Of a stretch of DNA of 64,000 nucleotides, positions 53,251 through 64,000 are shown piece after piece. The stretch covers positions 697,577,501-697,641,500 of the forward strand of contig CM057454.1 in assembly GCA_016271365.2 (NCBI GenBank), given 5' to 3'. The notes under the pieces are model-generated. The model was not told the DNA's origin. It was given only the letters and a program-made list of their open reading frames with translations, and did not search any database. This DNA is from Neoceratodus forsteri. Its lineage: Eukaryota > Chordata > Ceratodontiformes > Ceratodontidae. The position numbers and the translations under genes are program-made. Within the stretch, counting starts at the first letter, position 1. Each line of letters begins with the position of its first letter.

Positions 53251-55557
53251 CTCATGCAGAGGGTAAATGAAGCAACCAAGGAGGGACACATCCTTGACTT
53301 TATCTTATCAGATGGGAACCAGATACAAGATGTAACAGTCAAGAACCCCCCGGCAGGGAGTGATCTCAATTCAGTCTGGTTCACCCTGGACATGGGAAAG
53401 GAGGTGATTAGGAGCATAACCAGGGTAGTGGATTTCCGGAAGGCTGATTTTGGCAGGATATCAGAGATAGTGAAGAAGCATGTAACCACAATAAGACCGA
53501 ATATTGATGCCCACCAACAGGGGGAAATCATTATGCTAGGCCTGTTGGAGGCAATGAAAACATGCACCAATAGTGCCAGCAAGAAAGATAGGTCCAAAAA
53601 GCCCAGCTGGTTGACTTCAGTAGTGCAGGAGAGAGTATGGGAGAAGACAGCAGCCTTCATTACATATAAAAGGACAGGAAAGGAGGCAAATAGTGAGGAA
53701 TTTGTCACAAGACCTACGGAGGTGACCAGGACTGTAAGGGGAGCAAAGACCTCGAAGGAACTGAGGCTCAGGAATGGAGGAGGGTGGACAGAAAAGGGTT
53801 CTGAACAGGCCGAGGTACTAAATGAGTACTTCTGTTCAGTTTTTATAAGGGAAAGGGATGGACCCCACACAACCCCACAGACAAAGGGAAGGATGGGGGG
53901 AGGAATAACTGATTGTGACGTCCCTGTAGATAGGGTACTCAAGGGCCTGAAATCCATATGGACAGATAAGGCACCTGGGCCAGATGGATTACACCATAGG
54001 GTGCTGAGGGAGCTTGCAGGGGTACTGGCAATACCCCTGACTGATGTCTTCAACACCTCCCTTAGTACAGAATGTGTTCCGATGGATTGGAGGATGGCTC
54101 ATGTGGTACCAATTCATAATAGTGGGCCTAGAGAGGAACCTTGGAATTACAGGCCAATCAACCTCACATCCATTGTGTCTAAACTGATGGAGAACATCAT
54201 AAAAGAGAGGTTAGTAATATCTATGTAAGAGAATGGTCTACAGGATGACCGGCCACATGGGTTCATCCAAGAGAGATCCTGCCAGACAAACTTGATAGGT
54301 TTCTTCGATTGGGTCACTAGGGCACTGGATGGAGGCTAGGTGGTTGATGTCTTGCACCTAGACTTCAGCAAGGCCTTTAACTCAGTACCAAATGGGAGAT
54401 TGGTGGGCAAATTGGGGTCCCTAGGGGCTGGGAAAGGGTTGACCGGATTGATAGGAAACTGGCTGAAGAACAGGCAACAGAGAGTGGTGGTGGTCGGAGA
54501 ACTCTCAACACCAGGTGCAGTCATAAGTGGGCTACCATAAGGCTCGGTTTTTGGGCAGGTACTCTTTAACATCTTAATTGCTGATACAGCAGAGGGGGCT
54601 GAGAGCAAGCTGAGCCTGTTCATGGACAATACCAAAACTGGTGGAGTAGTGAACAAGGGGGAGGAGATGAAGGTGCTCCAAAAAGATCTGGACACACTGA
54701 AAAAGTGTTCAAAACATGGAAGCTGGGATTCAATATGGGAAAGTGCAAAGTCATGCACTTAGGGTCAAAGCACCCCAGGTACGGCTACCATTTAGGTGGC
54801 AAAAGGTTGAAGGTCACCAAGTAAGAAAAGGATCTTGGGGTAATAGTAACAGGAAACATGAATCACACAGTTCCGTGCAGAAAGACAACTGCTAAGGGTA
54901 CAAGTTTTTGGGGTGTATAGCAAGAGGAATCACCGCAAGGAGTGAGGAAGTGATCCTGCCACTGTACAGATCACTGGTGAGACCTCACTTGGAGTACTGT
55001 GTGCAGTTTGGCAAACCTATTTGAAGAGGACATCAAACTCCTAGAGGGGGTCCAGAGAAGTGAAACCAAGATGATTAATGGGATGAAGGAGAAAACTTAT
55101 GAAAATAGGCTGAGTAAGCGTAACATGTACTCCCTGGAGGACAGATGGGACAGGAGGGAATATGATTGAGATCTTTCAACACATAAGAGGCATAATTACT
55201 ACTGGTACAGAGGGTGTGTTCTGGCTAAAAGGGGAGGGGGTCACAAGGGGGCATGGTATGAAGCTGAAGGAGGCACTATTTCACTGAGTGAGTGGTGGTA
55301 GCATGGAATGTACCCCCTGAGGAGCTGGTCTCTCAGAAGACAGTGGACAGTTTCAAAAGGGGTTGGGATAGAGTCAAAGACAAAATAACTGTAGGTAGTG
55401 GCTTGACTCAATGGGAGTGCTCAACCCAGATGAGGAACATGAGTAGAGGTGGGGGGGGGTGGCAGCAGTGGAATAAACCATGCTGCAATTTTGAGCAGAT
55501 GAGAAAGATCATGTTGGTCTGTATCTGATGACTTCTTTCGTATATTCGTATATTCTT
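53250..55557 (+). mobile_element. CR1-clade LINE (fourth lineage), endonuclease end to 3' tail
   Basis: The copy starts in the endonuclease C-terminus (RVNEATKEGHILDFILSDG, 53257) and runs through a diverged RT to a tail with TCGTATATTCGTATATTC (55538-55556), again an 8-base period but of different sequence from the other subfamilies. The 3' UTR lacks the GGCAGATAAGG block of the young group. Divergence in wording (GGGWTEKGSEQAEVLNEYFCSVF, LHHRVLRELAGVL) marks it as a separate lineage. Confidence 0.88.
53257..54758 (+). pseudogene. CR1 ORF2 of the fourth lineage, long open N-part then broken
   Basis: The frame is open from before 53257 to 54225, about 320 CR1 codons: endonuclease end with SDLNSVWFTLD (53361; SDL in place of SDH), linker with KKPSWLTSVVQERV, ILNEYFCSVF-like NEYFCSVF (53824), DRVLKGLKS, KAPGPDGLHHRVLREL (53970) and NYRPINLTSIVSKLMENIIKERL (54145). 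After a stop it goes on with LDFSKAFNSVP (54358), GAVISGLP (54515), and LSLFMDNTK (54617), where FADD has become FMDN and one catalytic aspartate is lost. It is the longest uninterrupted ORF2 stretch in the window. Confidence 0.86.
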
Positions 55558-56077
55558 AGTAACTGCTAGAGACCTGATCCATCATGTCTTGGCGGTATAC
55601 TGACTGAACAATAAAACTCACAGTGAAGACCATTACAGTGACAGAAATAGACAGGTTGCTGTAATGGTCCCCACTGACACTGACACTGACACTGCATCTC
55701 CCAGTGTTTTTCCCCCTCCCTGAGGCAAACCCAGACTCAGAGTTGGTTATTAAAATACCGCAGTGGGGTGGGGAGGAAAACACATGGGAAAACTGATGGA
55801 ACAGTGCCGACACTTGGCATTGTGTCTGTCAATGTAGGGGATGTCAGTGACTTTGGTGTTGCTGAGTCATGGTGGAATCATCTTGGCAACCTTGCAAACA
55901 TGCTTGGTCCAGCCCCAGCAAAGCATCTGCACCACTAGCTCCAAGCAGTGTGGGACAGGGTGATAGACCAACAAAAGTACAGCACATCCAGGAAATTACT
56001 GCCAGTGCTGTTCTTGGGCTGCCAAACCTGGAAACAATCCTTGCGGAACAAAGGATGCACTTGGGGGAGCAGTAAAT
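55558..56077. other. No recognisable gene; short (TGACAC)n
   Basis: A four-unit run of ACTGAC hexamers lies at about 55671-55694. Otherwise nothing supportable. Short frames on both strands lack motifs. Confidence 0.4.
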
Positions 56078-56339
56078 AAACATGATTACTGCATCTGTCC
56101 AGGAAGGGAACAAATCTTCTGGGCGATCGGTTTAAATGCTTCATTGGCAAGCTTTTGAACTAGTCAAGGGGGGAGGCACTGATAAGCAGCAGGGAATTCC
56201 CAGCATCCTACAAAACAGGGTAGTAAATAAGGAAAAGACCAAGGTAGAAAGGTCAGTAGGGAGCAGGAGAGGGATAAATGGAGAAAGCAAAGTCAATGAG
56301 GACAGGGATGGTGCTACAAGAGGTAAAGCCATAAAAAAG

Positions 56340-57030
56340 TGGAGAGCAATGAGTACCAATGCCCATAGTCTGGGTAACAAGCCTCCTGAATTAGTGGCCT
56401 TGATGGAGGAGGAACATCTGGATAGTGTGGCAGTCACGGAAAGATGATACATACAGAACCATGACTGGGATGTAAACATACCAGGATACACTAGCTACAG
56501 GAGGGACAGGGAGGGTAAAAGAGCAGGAGGAGTAGCTCTCTACATAAGAGAAGAAATCAAAGCAACAGAACAAAAGGCTAAACAGGGAGGAGAGGAAGCA
56601 CTGTGGGTCAATTTGGAGACAGGCAATGGCACCACAATCCGCACAGGGGTTGTATACAGACTCCCATCTCAGGGGGAGGAAATGGATAAGGAAAGCATTG
56701 AAAGTATCCTTAGAATGGGAGAAAAAGGAGGGATATTGCTAATGGGGAATCTGAATATGCCAGATGTTAACGGGAGGGCATTTTCAGCAGCCACTTCTAA
56801 GAGTGGGGTCATTCTAGATGCCCTACAGGGGGCATGTCTTAGACAACTAGTATCAGAAAACATTTAAGAGGGAGCAATCTTAGACCTGTTACTCTCAAAT
56901 GGAGAAGGTGAGAGGATCACAGAATTAGAAGTGGGTAGCCATCTGGGAACTAGTGACCATCGAACAATATGGTTCACAATAAACACAGCAGTAGAATCAA
57001 GCCATACAAAGGCAAAGGTACTGGACATCA
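56340..57030 (+). pseudogene. CR1 endonuclease of first tandem copy
   Basis: MSTNAHSLGNKPPELVALMEEEHLD is followed by VAVTER and a stop where ETWYTEN is expected (56440), so the catalytic block is damaged. The frame goes on with GGVALYIREEIKATEQ, GTTIRTGVVYRLP (56632) and LLMGNLNMPDVNGRAF (56735). There the catalytic D of GDLN is changed to N. The SDH block is at 56960 (GTSDHRTIWFTINT in another frame). Inactive on several counts. Confidence 0.87.
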
Positions 57031-57097
57031 GAAGGGCTGACTTTGCCAAAATGGTGAGTGCCTAAGGAATGCACTAGCAAATGGGCAGGAAGGAGGG

Positions 57098-59091
57098 GTG
57101 GAAGAACAATGGGGAATAATCAAAACTGCCATCACAGAGGCAACCAGCCTTTGTGTGAAGCAAATAAACAAAACAAAGCTATGTAAGAAACCACTATGGT
57201 TCTCAAAAGAGGTGGCAGAAAAGGTTAGGAAGAAAAAGAGAGCATTCAAAAAGTACAAGGAATTACAGAAGGAGCAGGACAGAGAATTGTATCAGTTAAA
57301 GCAAAAGGAAACAGGAAAGGCAGTCATAACAGCAAAGGCCCAAACTGAGGAAAAGATAGCCAACTCAGTTAAGAAGGGTGATAAAACCTTTTATAGGTAC
57401 ATCAGGGAGCGATGGAAGACCAAGGGAGGGATACTAAGGCTTAATAAAGGGGGTTGGGGGTGGGAAGAGGGTGACTGTGAAAAGGTAGAGGTACTAAAAA
57501 AATATTTTTGCTCAGTATTCACAAATGAAGAGGGGTAGGTACCTAAACCAAACAATAAAAACACCCTGGATACGGGGGTTGAAACCAGCCCTTTCATAGA
57601 AGAAAGGGTTCTGAAGGAACTCGTAAAACTGAAGGTGGACAAAGCAATGTGGCCTGATAGGATTCATACCAGAATTCTAAAAGAATTAGGGTAGAACTAG
57701 TGATACCGCTGACTACTAATAAATCATGGGAGGATGGGGTGGTACCTGAGGACTGGAGGAGGGCAGATGTTATTTCTCTTCACAAAAGTGGGAGCAGGGC
57801 AGAAGCAGAAAACTACAGACCTGTTAGCTTAACCTCAGTGATTGGGAAAATGGTGGAATCACTTCTGAAGGAAAGAATTGTTGAGTATCTAGAGGCAAGA
57901 GGAGTACAGGACCCAAGGCAGCATGGATTTACAGTGGTGAAGGTCATGTCAGATGAATCTTATAGATTTCTTTGACAGGGTTACCAAAGTAGTAGATCAG
58001 GGAGGGGCTGTGGACATGGCCTACCTAGACTTTAGCAAGGCATTTGACTCAGTCCCACACAAAAGATTAATATACCAGTTGGCCAGCCTGGGGGTGGGTC
58101 ACAAGATGGTAGCCTGGGAAAAGAATTGGCTGGAGAACAAGACACAGAGGGTAATAGTAAACGGAGTCCACTCTGAAGAAAGGGGGGTTACTAGTGGGAT
58201 ACCACAAAGTTCAGTACTAGAACTGGTCCTCTGTAATGTCTTTATAAATGACATTGCAGAGAGACTATGTCTCTTTGCAGATGGCACAAAGATCTGCAAC
58301 AGAGTTGATACACAAGGTGGGGTGGAAAGGATAATTAGGGACTTGGCAAGATTGGAGGAATGGTCAAATGTATGGCGCTTGGATTCAATGCTAAGAAGTG
58401 CAAAGTAATGCACCATGGAAAAAAAACCCAGGGAAAGAGTACACAATGGGGGTGAGATACTAACAACAACAAAAATGGAAAGGGACATGGGGTAGTCATA
58501 TCAAATGACCTAATCGTGAGCAAGCAATATGAGAGGACAGTAAGGAGGGCTGAGGGGATACTGGGATTTATTGGGAGAGGCATCACCAATAGAAAACAGG
58601 AAGTTGTTATCCCTCTCTACAGACAGTTGGTGAGACCCCATCTGGAGTACTGCGTGCAGTTCTGGAGACCCAATCTCTGCAAAGACACAGACATGATGGA
58701 GGCAGTCCAGAGGAGGGCAACTAAAATGGTGCAGGGTCTGCTCCAGAAGACATATCAAGAGAGACTTAAGGAGCTTTATATGTATAGCCTTGAGGAGAGC
58801 AGGGAGAGTGGGGACATGATAGAAACTTTCAAGTACGTCAAGGGAATCAACAAAGTTAAAGAGGGTAGCATCTTTCAGAAAAAGAGGTGTGCAAGAACAA
58901 GGGGGCACAATCTGAAGCTAGAGGGCGGACGGCTCAGTGGTAATGTGAGGAAGTATTTTTTCACAGAGAGGATTGTGGATGCATGGAACTGCCTTCCTGA
59001 GGAGGTTGTGGAGTCAAAAACAGTGGTGGAATTCAAGAATGCATGGGACAGGCATAAGGCAATTTTAGGGGGTGGAGGTAGGAAGAAGTAG
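57098..59091 (+). pseudogene. CR1 reverse transcriptase of first tandem copy
   Basis: Order of blocks: TSLCVKQINKTK and KPLWFSKEVAEKVRKKK (57150-57235), YRYIRERWKTKGGI (57395), PVSLTSVIGKMVESLLKERIVEYLE (57820-57890), LIDFFDRVTKVVDQ (57960) and YLDFSKAFDSVPHKRL (58022). SGIPQSSVLELVLCNVF (58195) shows PQG changed to PQS. LCLFADGTKICNRVDT has FADD changed to FADG (58274-58285). The C-terminal half is clean: 58516-59091 encodes 191 residues from MSKQYERTVRR to RHKAILGGGG, covering [22 protein letters not shown] and RKYFFTERIVDAWNCLPEEVV. The polymerase active site is dead. Confidence 0.9.
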
Positions 59092-59239
59092 GCTGTTGGT
59101 TAGCTAGGATCTGCAGCTTATCCATTAGGTAGGAAAATGGGAAGACTGGCTGAGTCAAGCGGTCCTTATCTGCTGTCAGATTCTATGTTTCTATGACAGG
59201 GATGGAGTTAAAAGGGGTAAGGCCATCAAAAAATGGAGG

Positions 59240-59737
59240 GTGATGCATACCAATGCCCATAGTCTGTGTAACAAGCTCTCTGAACTAGTGGCCTTGACAG
59301 AAGAGAGACACTTGGATATCGTGGAAGTCACAGAAACATGGTACACAGAGAACCATGACTGGGTTGTCAACATACTAGGGTACACAAGCTACAGGAGGGA
59401 TAGGGAAGGTAAAAGAGGAGGAGGAGTAGCTCTCTATGTAAGGGAAGAGATCAAAGCAACAGAACTAAAGGATAAACAGGGAATAGAGAAGGCACTGTTG
59501 GTCACCCTGGAGACAGGAAATGGTACCACGATCCGCATGAGGGTTGTATACAGACCCCCATCTCGGGAGGAGGAAGTGGACAAGGAAATGAAAGAAGGCA
59601 TCCTTAGAATGGCAGAAAGATTGAATATATTGTTGATGGGGGACCTGAATGTGCCAGATGTTAACTGGAGCACCTTTGCTGCAGCCACATCCAAGAGCAG
59701 GGTTATTCTTGATGCCCTACAGAGGGCATGCCTCTGA
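59240..59737 (+). pseudogene. CR1 endonuclease of second tandem copy
   Basis: Open over 166 codons: TNAHSLCNKLSEL, DIVEVTETWYTENHDWVVN, GGGVALYVREEIKATE, TIRMRVVYRPPS, and NILLMGDLNVPDVNWSTFAAATSK. The N, E and D-x-N motifs are all intact here. A stop follows ACL (59738), and the SDH block is lost: the next part reads GTSDH with a stop directly after the His (59845-59857). With the tail it could nearly be an endonuclease, but the domain is not complete in one frame. Confidence 0.88.
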
Positions 59738-59860
59738 CAGCTAGTGGTGGAGTCCACTCAGCAGGGAACAATCTTAGACCTGGTACTGTCAAATGGTGAT
59801 GGAGAAAGGATCTCAGATTTAGAAGTTGGTAGCCATCTGGGAACAAGCGACCACTGAACA

Positions 59861-61991
59861 GTGTGGTTCTTGATAAACACAGCCATAGAGTCAAGCCATA
59901 CAAAGACAAGAGTATTGGACTTTAAAAGGACTGACTTTTGGAAAATGGGAGAGTGCCTCAGAAAAGCACTAGCAAATGGGCAAGAAGGAGGGGTGGAGGA
60001 ACAATGGGGAAAAATTAAAACAGCCATCACAGAGGCAACAAGCCTATGTGTGAAGCAAATCAACAAAACAAAACAAAGAAAAAAACACCATTGTTCTCAA
60101 AAGAAGTGGCGGGGAAGGTTAAGGAGAAAAAAGTAGCATTCAGGAAGTATAAGGAAACATAGAAGGAACAGGACAGAGAACAGTACCAGATAAAGCAGAA
60201 GGAAGTGGGTAAGGCAGTCAGAATAGCAAAGGCACAAACTGAGGAAAAGATAGCCAACTCAGTAAAGAAGGGGGATAAAACCTTTTATAGGTACATTAGG
60301 AAGTGAAGAAAGACCAAGGGAGGGATAGTGAGGCTTAATAAAGGGAAGGGAGGGTAGGCAGAGGGTGACAATGAAAAAGCAGGGATACTGAATGAATACT
60401 TCTGCTCAGTATTCACAAAAGAAGAAGAAGGGGAGGTACCTAAATCAAAGAATAGAAGCACTCTGGATAGAGAGGTTGATACCAGTCCATTCACAGAAGA
60501 AAGGGTTCTGAAAGAAGTCTTAAAACTGAAGGTAGACAAAGCAGTGGGGCCTGATGGATTCACCCCATAATTCTAAAACAACTAAGGGGAGAATTAGTGA
60601 CACCACTGACTACTCTTTTTAACAAATCATGGGTGGATGGTGTGGTACCCGAGGACTGAAATAGGGTGGATGCGATTCCACCTAACAAAAGTGGGAGCAA
60701 GACAGAAGCAGGAAACTACAGACCAGTTAGTTTAACCTCAGTGGTAGGGAACATGATGGAATCACTTCTGAAGGAAAGAACTATTGAGTTCCTAGAGGTC
60801 AATGGTGCACAGGACCTAAGGCAGCATGGATTCACAGCAGGAAGGTTGTGTCAGATGAATCTAATAGATTTCTTTGACTGGGTGGCCAAAGTAGTAGACC
60901 AGGAAGGGGCTGTGGTCATGGCCTGCCTAGACTTTAGCAAGGCATTTGACACAGTCCCATACAAAAGATTAATACACAAGTTAGCCAGCCTTGGAGTGGG
61001 TCCCAAGGAGGGAGCCTGGGTAAAAAATTGGCTGGACAACAGGACGTAAAGGTTAATAGTAAACAGAGTCCATGCTGAAGAAAGGGGGGTTATTAGAGGG
61101 GTACTGCAGGGTTGAGTACTGGGACCGGTCCTCTTTAATATCTTTATAAGTGACATTGCAGAGGGACTGGAAGGAAAAGTATGTCTCTTTGCAGACGATA
61201 CAAAGATCTGCAACATGGTCAATACATAAGTTGGGGTAGAAAGGATAAGAAGGAAGTTGGCAAGGTTAAAGGAATGGTCACAAGTATTGCAGCTTAGATT
61301 CAGCGCAAAGAAGTGCAAAGTAATGCACCTGGGAAACAAAAACCCAGGGGAAGAGTACACAATAAGGTTAAGATACTAACAACAACAAAAATGGAAAAGG
61401 ACCTGGGGGTAATCATATCAGATGACCTAAAGGTGGGCAAGCAATGTGAGAAGGCAGTAAGGCGGGCTGGCAAGATACTGGAATGCATAGGGAGAGGCAT
61501 CACCAATAGAAAACAAGAAGTTGTTATCCATCTGTACAGACAATTGGTGAGACCCCATCTGGAGTAGTGCATGAAGTTCTGGAGACCCCGTCTCTGCCAG
61601 GACATAGACAGGATGGAGGCTGCCCAAAGGAGGGCAACTAAAATGGTGCAGTGTCTGCACCAGAAGACATATGAAGAGAGAGATTATAGGAGCTTAATAT
61701 GTATACCCTCAAGGGGGCATGATAGAAACTTTTAAGTACCTCAAGGGAATCAACAAAGTCCAAGAGGGTAGCATCTTTCAGAAAAAGAGATGTGCAAGAA
61801 CAAGGGGGCACAATTTGAAGATAGAGGGGGGACAGCTCAGAGGCAATATGAGCAAGTATTTTTTCATGGTGAGAGTAGTGGCTATTTGGAACAGCCTTCC
61901 TGAGGAGGTGGTGGAGTCAATAACAGTGGGAGAATTCAAGAATGCATGGGACAGACATGAGGCAGTTCTAGTGGGGGGTAGGAGGAAGTAG
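59861..61991 (+). pseudogene. CR1 reverse transcriptase of second tandem copy
   Basis: Blocks: DFKRTDFWKMGECLRKAL (59918), TSLCVKQINKTKQRKK (60036), PVSLTSVVGNMMESLLKERTI (60724-60786), QHGFTAGRLCQMNLIDFFDWV (60823) and CLDFSKAFDTVPYKRL (60925). FADD is intact at 61188-61199, in the reading VCLFADDTKICN. LGVIISDDLKVGKQCEKAV is at 61404 and VRPHLE with a stop where EYC is expected (61555). The C-terminus FQKKRCARTRGHNLKIEGGQLRGN lies at 61719-61991. At least six frame changes or stops. Confidence 0.88.
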
Positions 61992-62096
61992 GCTGCTGGT
62001 TAACTAGGATCTGCAGCTTATCCTTTAGGTAGGGAAATGGGCAAACTAGGTGAGCCACGTGGTCCTTATCTGCTGTCAGATTCCATGTTTCTATTA

Positions 62097-63516
62097 AGGG
62101 TGCGGCATAAAACTGCCAATTCATTTATTTCATGCTAAGGCTGGAGGATGCTTTGCTGGTAGCCTGGTCTTTGCCAGGGGCCCTGTCAGCAACATGCACC
62201 AAACTATGAATATACAACCCTTAATGAAACACACACTATAAATAAGTGAAATCATACTAAATGAGACTGAGATTTCCTCCTAAAAAAGCAGTCCTAAAGT
62301 AACATGACCATGGATAAAACACTGCATCAAGATTACAAAACATCATAAGATCAGTTCATAAAGTGGCACCAGACAGTATGCGGTGCATTATCTTGCAAAA
62401 TTAAAGCAAAATATCTCAGTATGCTGCAGGAAGCAATGTAATTCAATGGCAATTAAGCCCTCTTGTAATATTTTGTGACGTCGTTTTCTGCAACGTATTG
62501 AAATGCATCATGTCTTGCTCCGCAGTGTATTATTGATATATGATACAGTTCCAGAGAAGGGGGCAAGATAGACTACATTGACATTCTGGTATGCGACTGT
62601 ATTCAGAGGGCTCAAATATTTTTCTCCCTGAGCAAGCCTTTTAGTTCTGGTAATAGCACTACTACTACCAATGACACCAGCAGTCGTACTACTACTAGTG
62701 TCATCACCTGTTCCATCTGCATAATTACTGTCACATCCTTATATGCCTGTAGAAGGAGGGCATTAGAGCTTACATGCCTTGTGCAGGAAGCAGCAGAAAA
62801 CTCTACCAGTGTTCCTACTGCTACCACGATGGCAGCTACATCCACAGCTAGTGTACTTCCTACCACCACCAGTGCCATTCTTGCAGCAGCCACCCTTTCA
62901 GCTGTCACTGTTACTGCAGCCACTGTTGCCACTATACCTATCCCCATTGCCACAGCACGTTCATCCCCTGTGACTGTGATCATAAACATCCTACAATGTT
63001 GATCCAATGCAGTGCTTGACATTGTTTTTTCAGTGCTATGTGCGACGTATGGTGGATTGAGTGTGCCACATGTAGCTTATGCTGCATTAGAAACAGCACT
63101 ATGTTGGTCAATGAAGTGTTGTTGAGCTGTATATGGTACACCAGGTGTGATGGGGGCTTAACAGTGTTATTTAAGTGTTTTTAAGCTATCCTTAAAAAAA
63201 CACCTTCCCTGATGAAATACCAAATACACCAGCACCAAATATTCAGCCAAATATTTAGGAAAAGGTGTTTATACATCCTAGAAATTATATAATCCCCACA
63301 GGGATGAAACTGTTATTAGAACCAACAGAAAATTACTTCCGAAGGTGGTATCAGAATTCCACCTGAATCAGTCAGTGACCCTCCCTGTACTGGTTACAGA
63401 GAATTTTAGTCCAGGTGAGGAAAAATTGCACAGCCTAGACCTAAAGTGAGTTCTGACTATATCTACACGGACTGGCCAAAGGATGTCAGGTCCCACTGCA
63501 GTCAACTTTTTGTTAC
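62097..63516. other. No recognisable gene; cryptic triplet repeats at 62640-62990
   Basis: From about 62640 to 62990 ACT/ACC/GCT/GCC triplets dominate, opening Thr/Ala/Ser/Val-rich frames on both strands. I treat them as low-complexity artefacts. The rest shows no feature. Confidence 0.45.
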
Positions 63517-64000
63517 CTACATAGATACAAGGATACATAGACACTGTTGGCAGATAAGGGCCTGTGGCCCACCCAATCTGCCAATTTCAGCTAGTAAGTT
63601 CCGTTTACGTTTTCCTAGACATCTGCTGCTCTTTACCCCTGATCTCCAGAATTCCCTTATGTCTATCCCATACATTCTTAAATCCTATGATTGTTTCAGC
63701 CCCCACCACTTCCACTGGCAGGGTGTTCCACTTGTCCACCACCCTTTCTGTGAAGAAATTCTTTCTCATGTTTCCTCTGAATCGCCCTCCCAACTTCATC
63801 CCGTGCCTTCTAGTCCTGAAACATCTTTTTTGTTGGAAAATAGTGTATCTCTACACCCTGTTCCTCCCTGTAAGGTAGTTGTATGTCTCTATCATATCCC
63901 CTCTCTCCCTCCTCTCCTCCAGGAAGTACATATTCAAGTCCTTCAGCCTGTCCTTATAGGACTTATGATGCAATCCCTGTACCATCTTTGTTGCCCTCCT
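63517..64000 (-). mobile_element. CR1-clade LINE 3' end, cut by window edge
   Basis: The plus strand begins TACATAGATACAAGGATACATAG, the reverse of the CTATGTAT-type octamer tail, then GGCAGATAAGGGCCTGTGGCC. The minus-strand frame (63605-63799) reads FRGNMRKNFFTERVVDKWNTLPVEVVGAETI and RHKGILEIRGKE. This is nearly the same as the copy at 47.6-49.6 kb, so both belong to that subfamily. The element continues beyond 64000. Confidence 0.92.

Larger units (their letters stand above)
56078..59195 (+). mobile_element. CR1-clade LINE, ORF1 end to 3' tail (first of tandem pair)
   Basis: Similarity to the copy at 35-39.5 kb begins at GCATCTGTCCAGGAAGGG (56091), the end of ORF1, and proceeds through endonuclease and RT to ATTCTATGTTTCTATG at 59180-59195. 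The copy is 5'-truncated by about 1 kb. The next CR1 begins at the very next base. Confidence 0.92.
59196..62096 (+). mobile_element. CR1-clade LINE, ORF2 and 3' tail (second of tandem pair)
   Basis: The copy begins at ACAGGGATGGAGTTAAAAGG, matching the segment ahead of the endonuclease at 36630 in the near-full copy, and ends with ATTCCATGTTTCTATT at 62080-62095. It joins the 3' octamer of the preceding copy without a single spacer base. It is truncated just upstream of the endonuclease. Confidence 0.92.

Noticed and set aside
62612..63022. Ala/Val/Thr-rich proteins on both strands
   Set aside because: Low-complexity triplet sequence opens all of these frames; no motif.

Overview
The window reads as intergenic or intronic DNA from a repeat-rich, non-mammalian vertebrate nuclear genome. 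I find no intact host gene, tRNA, rRNA or bacterial-style operon. The vertebrate call rests on the repeats present together: many CR1-clade LINEs with octamer 3' repeats, L2-clade LINEs ending in AAATA- or TAA-type tails, a Tx1/L1-like LINE, a DIRS-type tyrosine-recombinase retroelement, MIR-like CORE-SINEs and other tRNA-headed SINEs. DIRS and Tx1 beside abundant CR1 and L2 argues against bird or placental mammal and fits an amphibian (a caecilian is my guess), lungfish or another large-genome lineage. That assignment is inference.

Layout. 0.7-4.3 kb: two old CR1 copies (+), one holding a CpG-rich insertion, then a compound microsatellite. 5.4-8.5 kb: a tRNA-headed SINE, a degenerate tandem array of about 175 bp, and an old CR1-type ORF1 esterase fragment (-). 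8.8-10.4 kb: AT-rich DNA without recognisable repeats. 10.5-12.2 kb: an L2 element (-) with a second L2-type 3' end nested in it. 13.3-14.3 kb: two SINEs. 15.2-20.6 kb: a CR1 (-) split by a Tx1/L1-like element (-) with a 12-bp target duplication, itself split by L2 pieces (+). 22.9-24.3 kb: a DIRS remnant. 24.8-28.3 kb: foldback and tandem repeats around an L2 copy. 28.4-30.4 kb: CR1 (-). 30.7-32.3 kb: a roughly 280-bp tandem array split by an L2 copy (-). 32.9-41.4 kb: a near-full-length CR1 (+) inserted inside another CR1 (-). 42.7-45.2 kb: CR1 (+) with a SINE inside. 47.6-49.8 kb: CR1 (+) followed by a CORE-SINE. 49.8-52.1 kb: repeat-poor DNA rich in homeodomain-like TAATTA sites. 52.2-52.8 kb: a G-rich minisatellite. 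53.3-55.6 kb: another CR1 lineage (+). 56.1-62.1 kb: two CR1 copies head to tail. 63.5-64.0 kb: start of a further CR1 (-), cut by the window end.

How the parts work together. The coding matter is autonomous retrotransposon machinery in decay: CR1 ORF1 (SGNH-esterase type), CR1 ORF2 (APE endonuclease plus reverse transcriptase), L2 and Tx1 reverse transcriptases, and the DIRS RNase H and tyrosine recombinase. Every copy examined carries stops, frameshifts or truncations, so all are annotated as mobile elements or pseudogenes. SINE tails resembling the L2-type LINE tail suggest trans-mobilisation. The main biological content is the order of nested insertions, inverted CR1 pairs able to form long double-stranded RNA, tandem arrays, and two repeat-poor stretches that could be host regulatory DNA.
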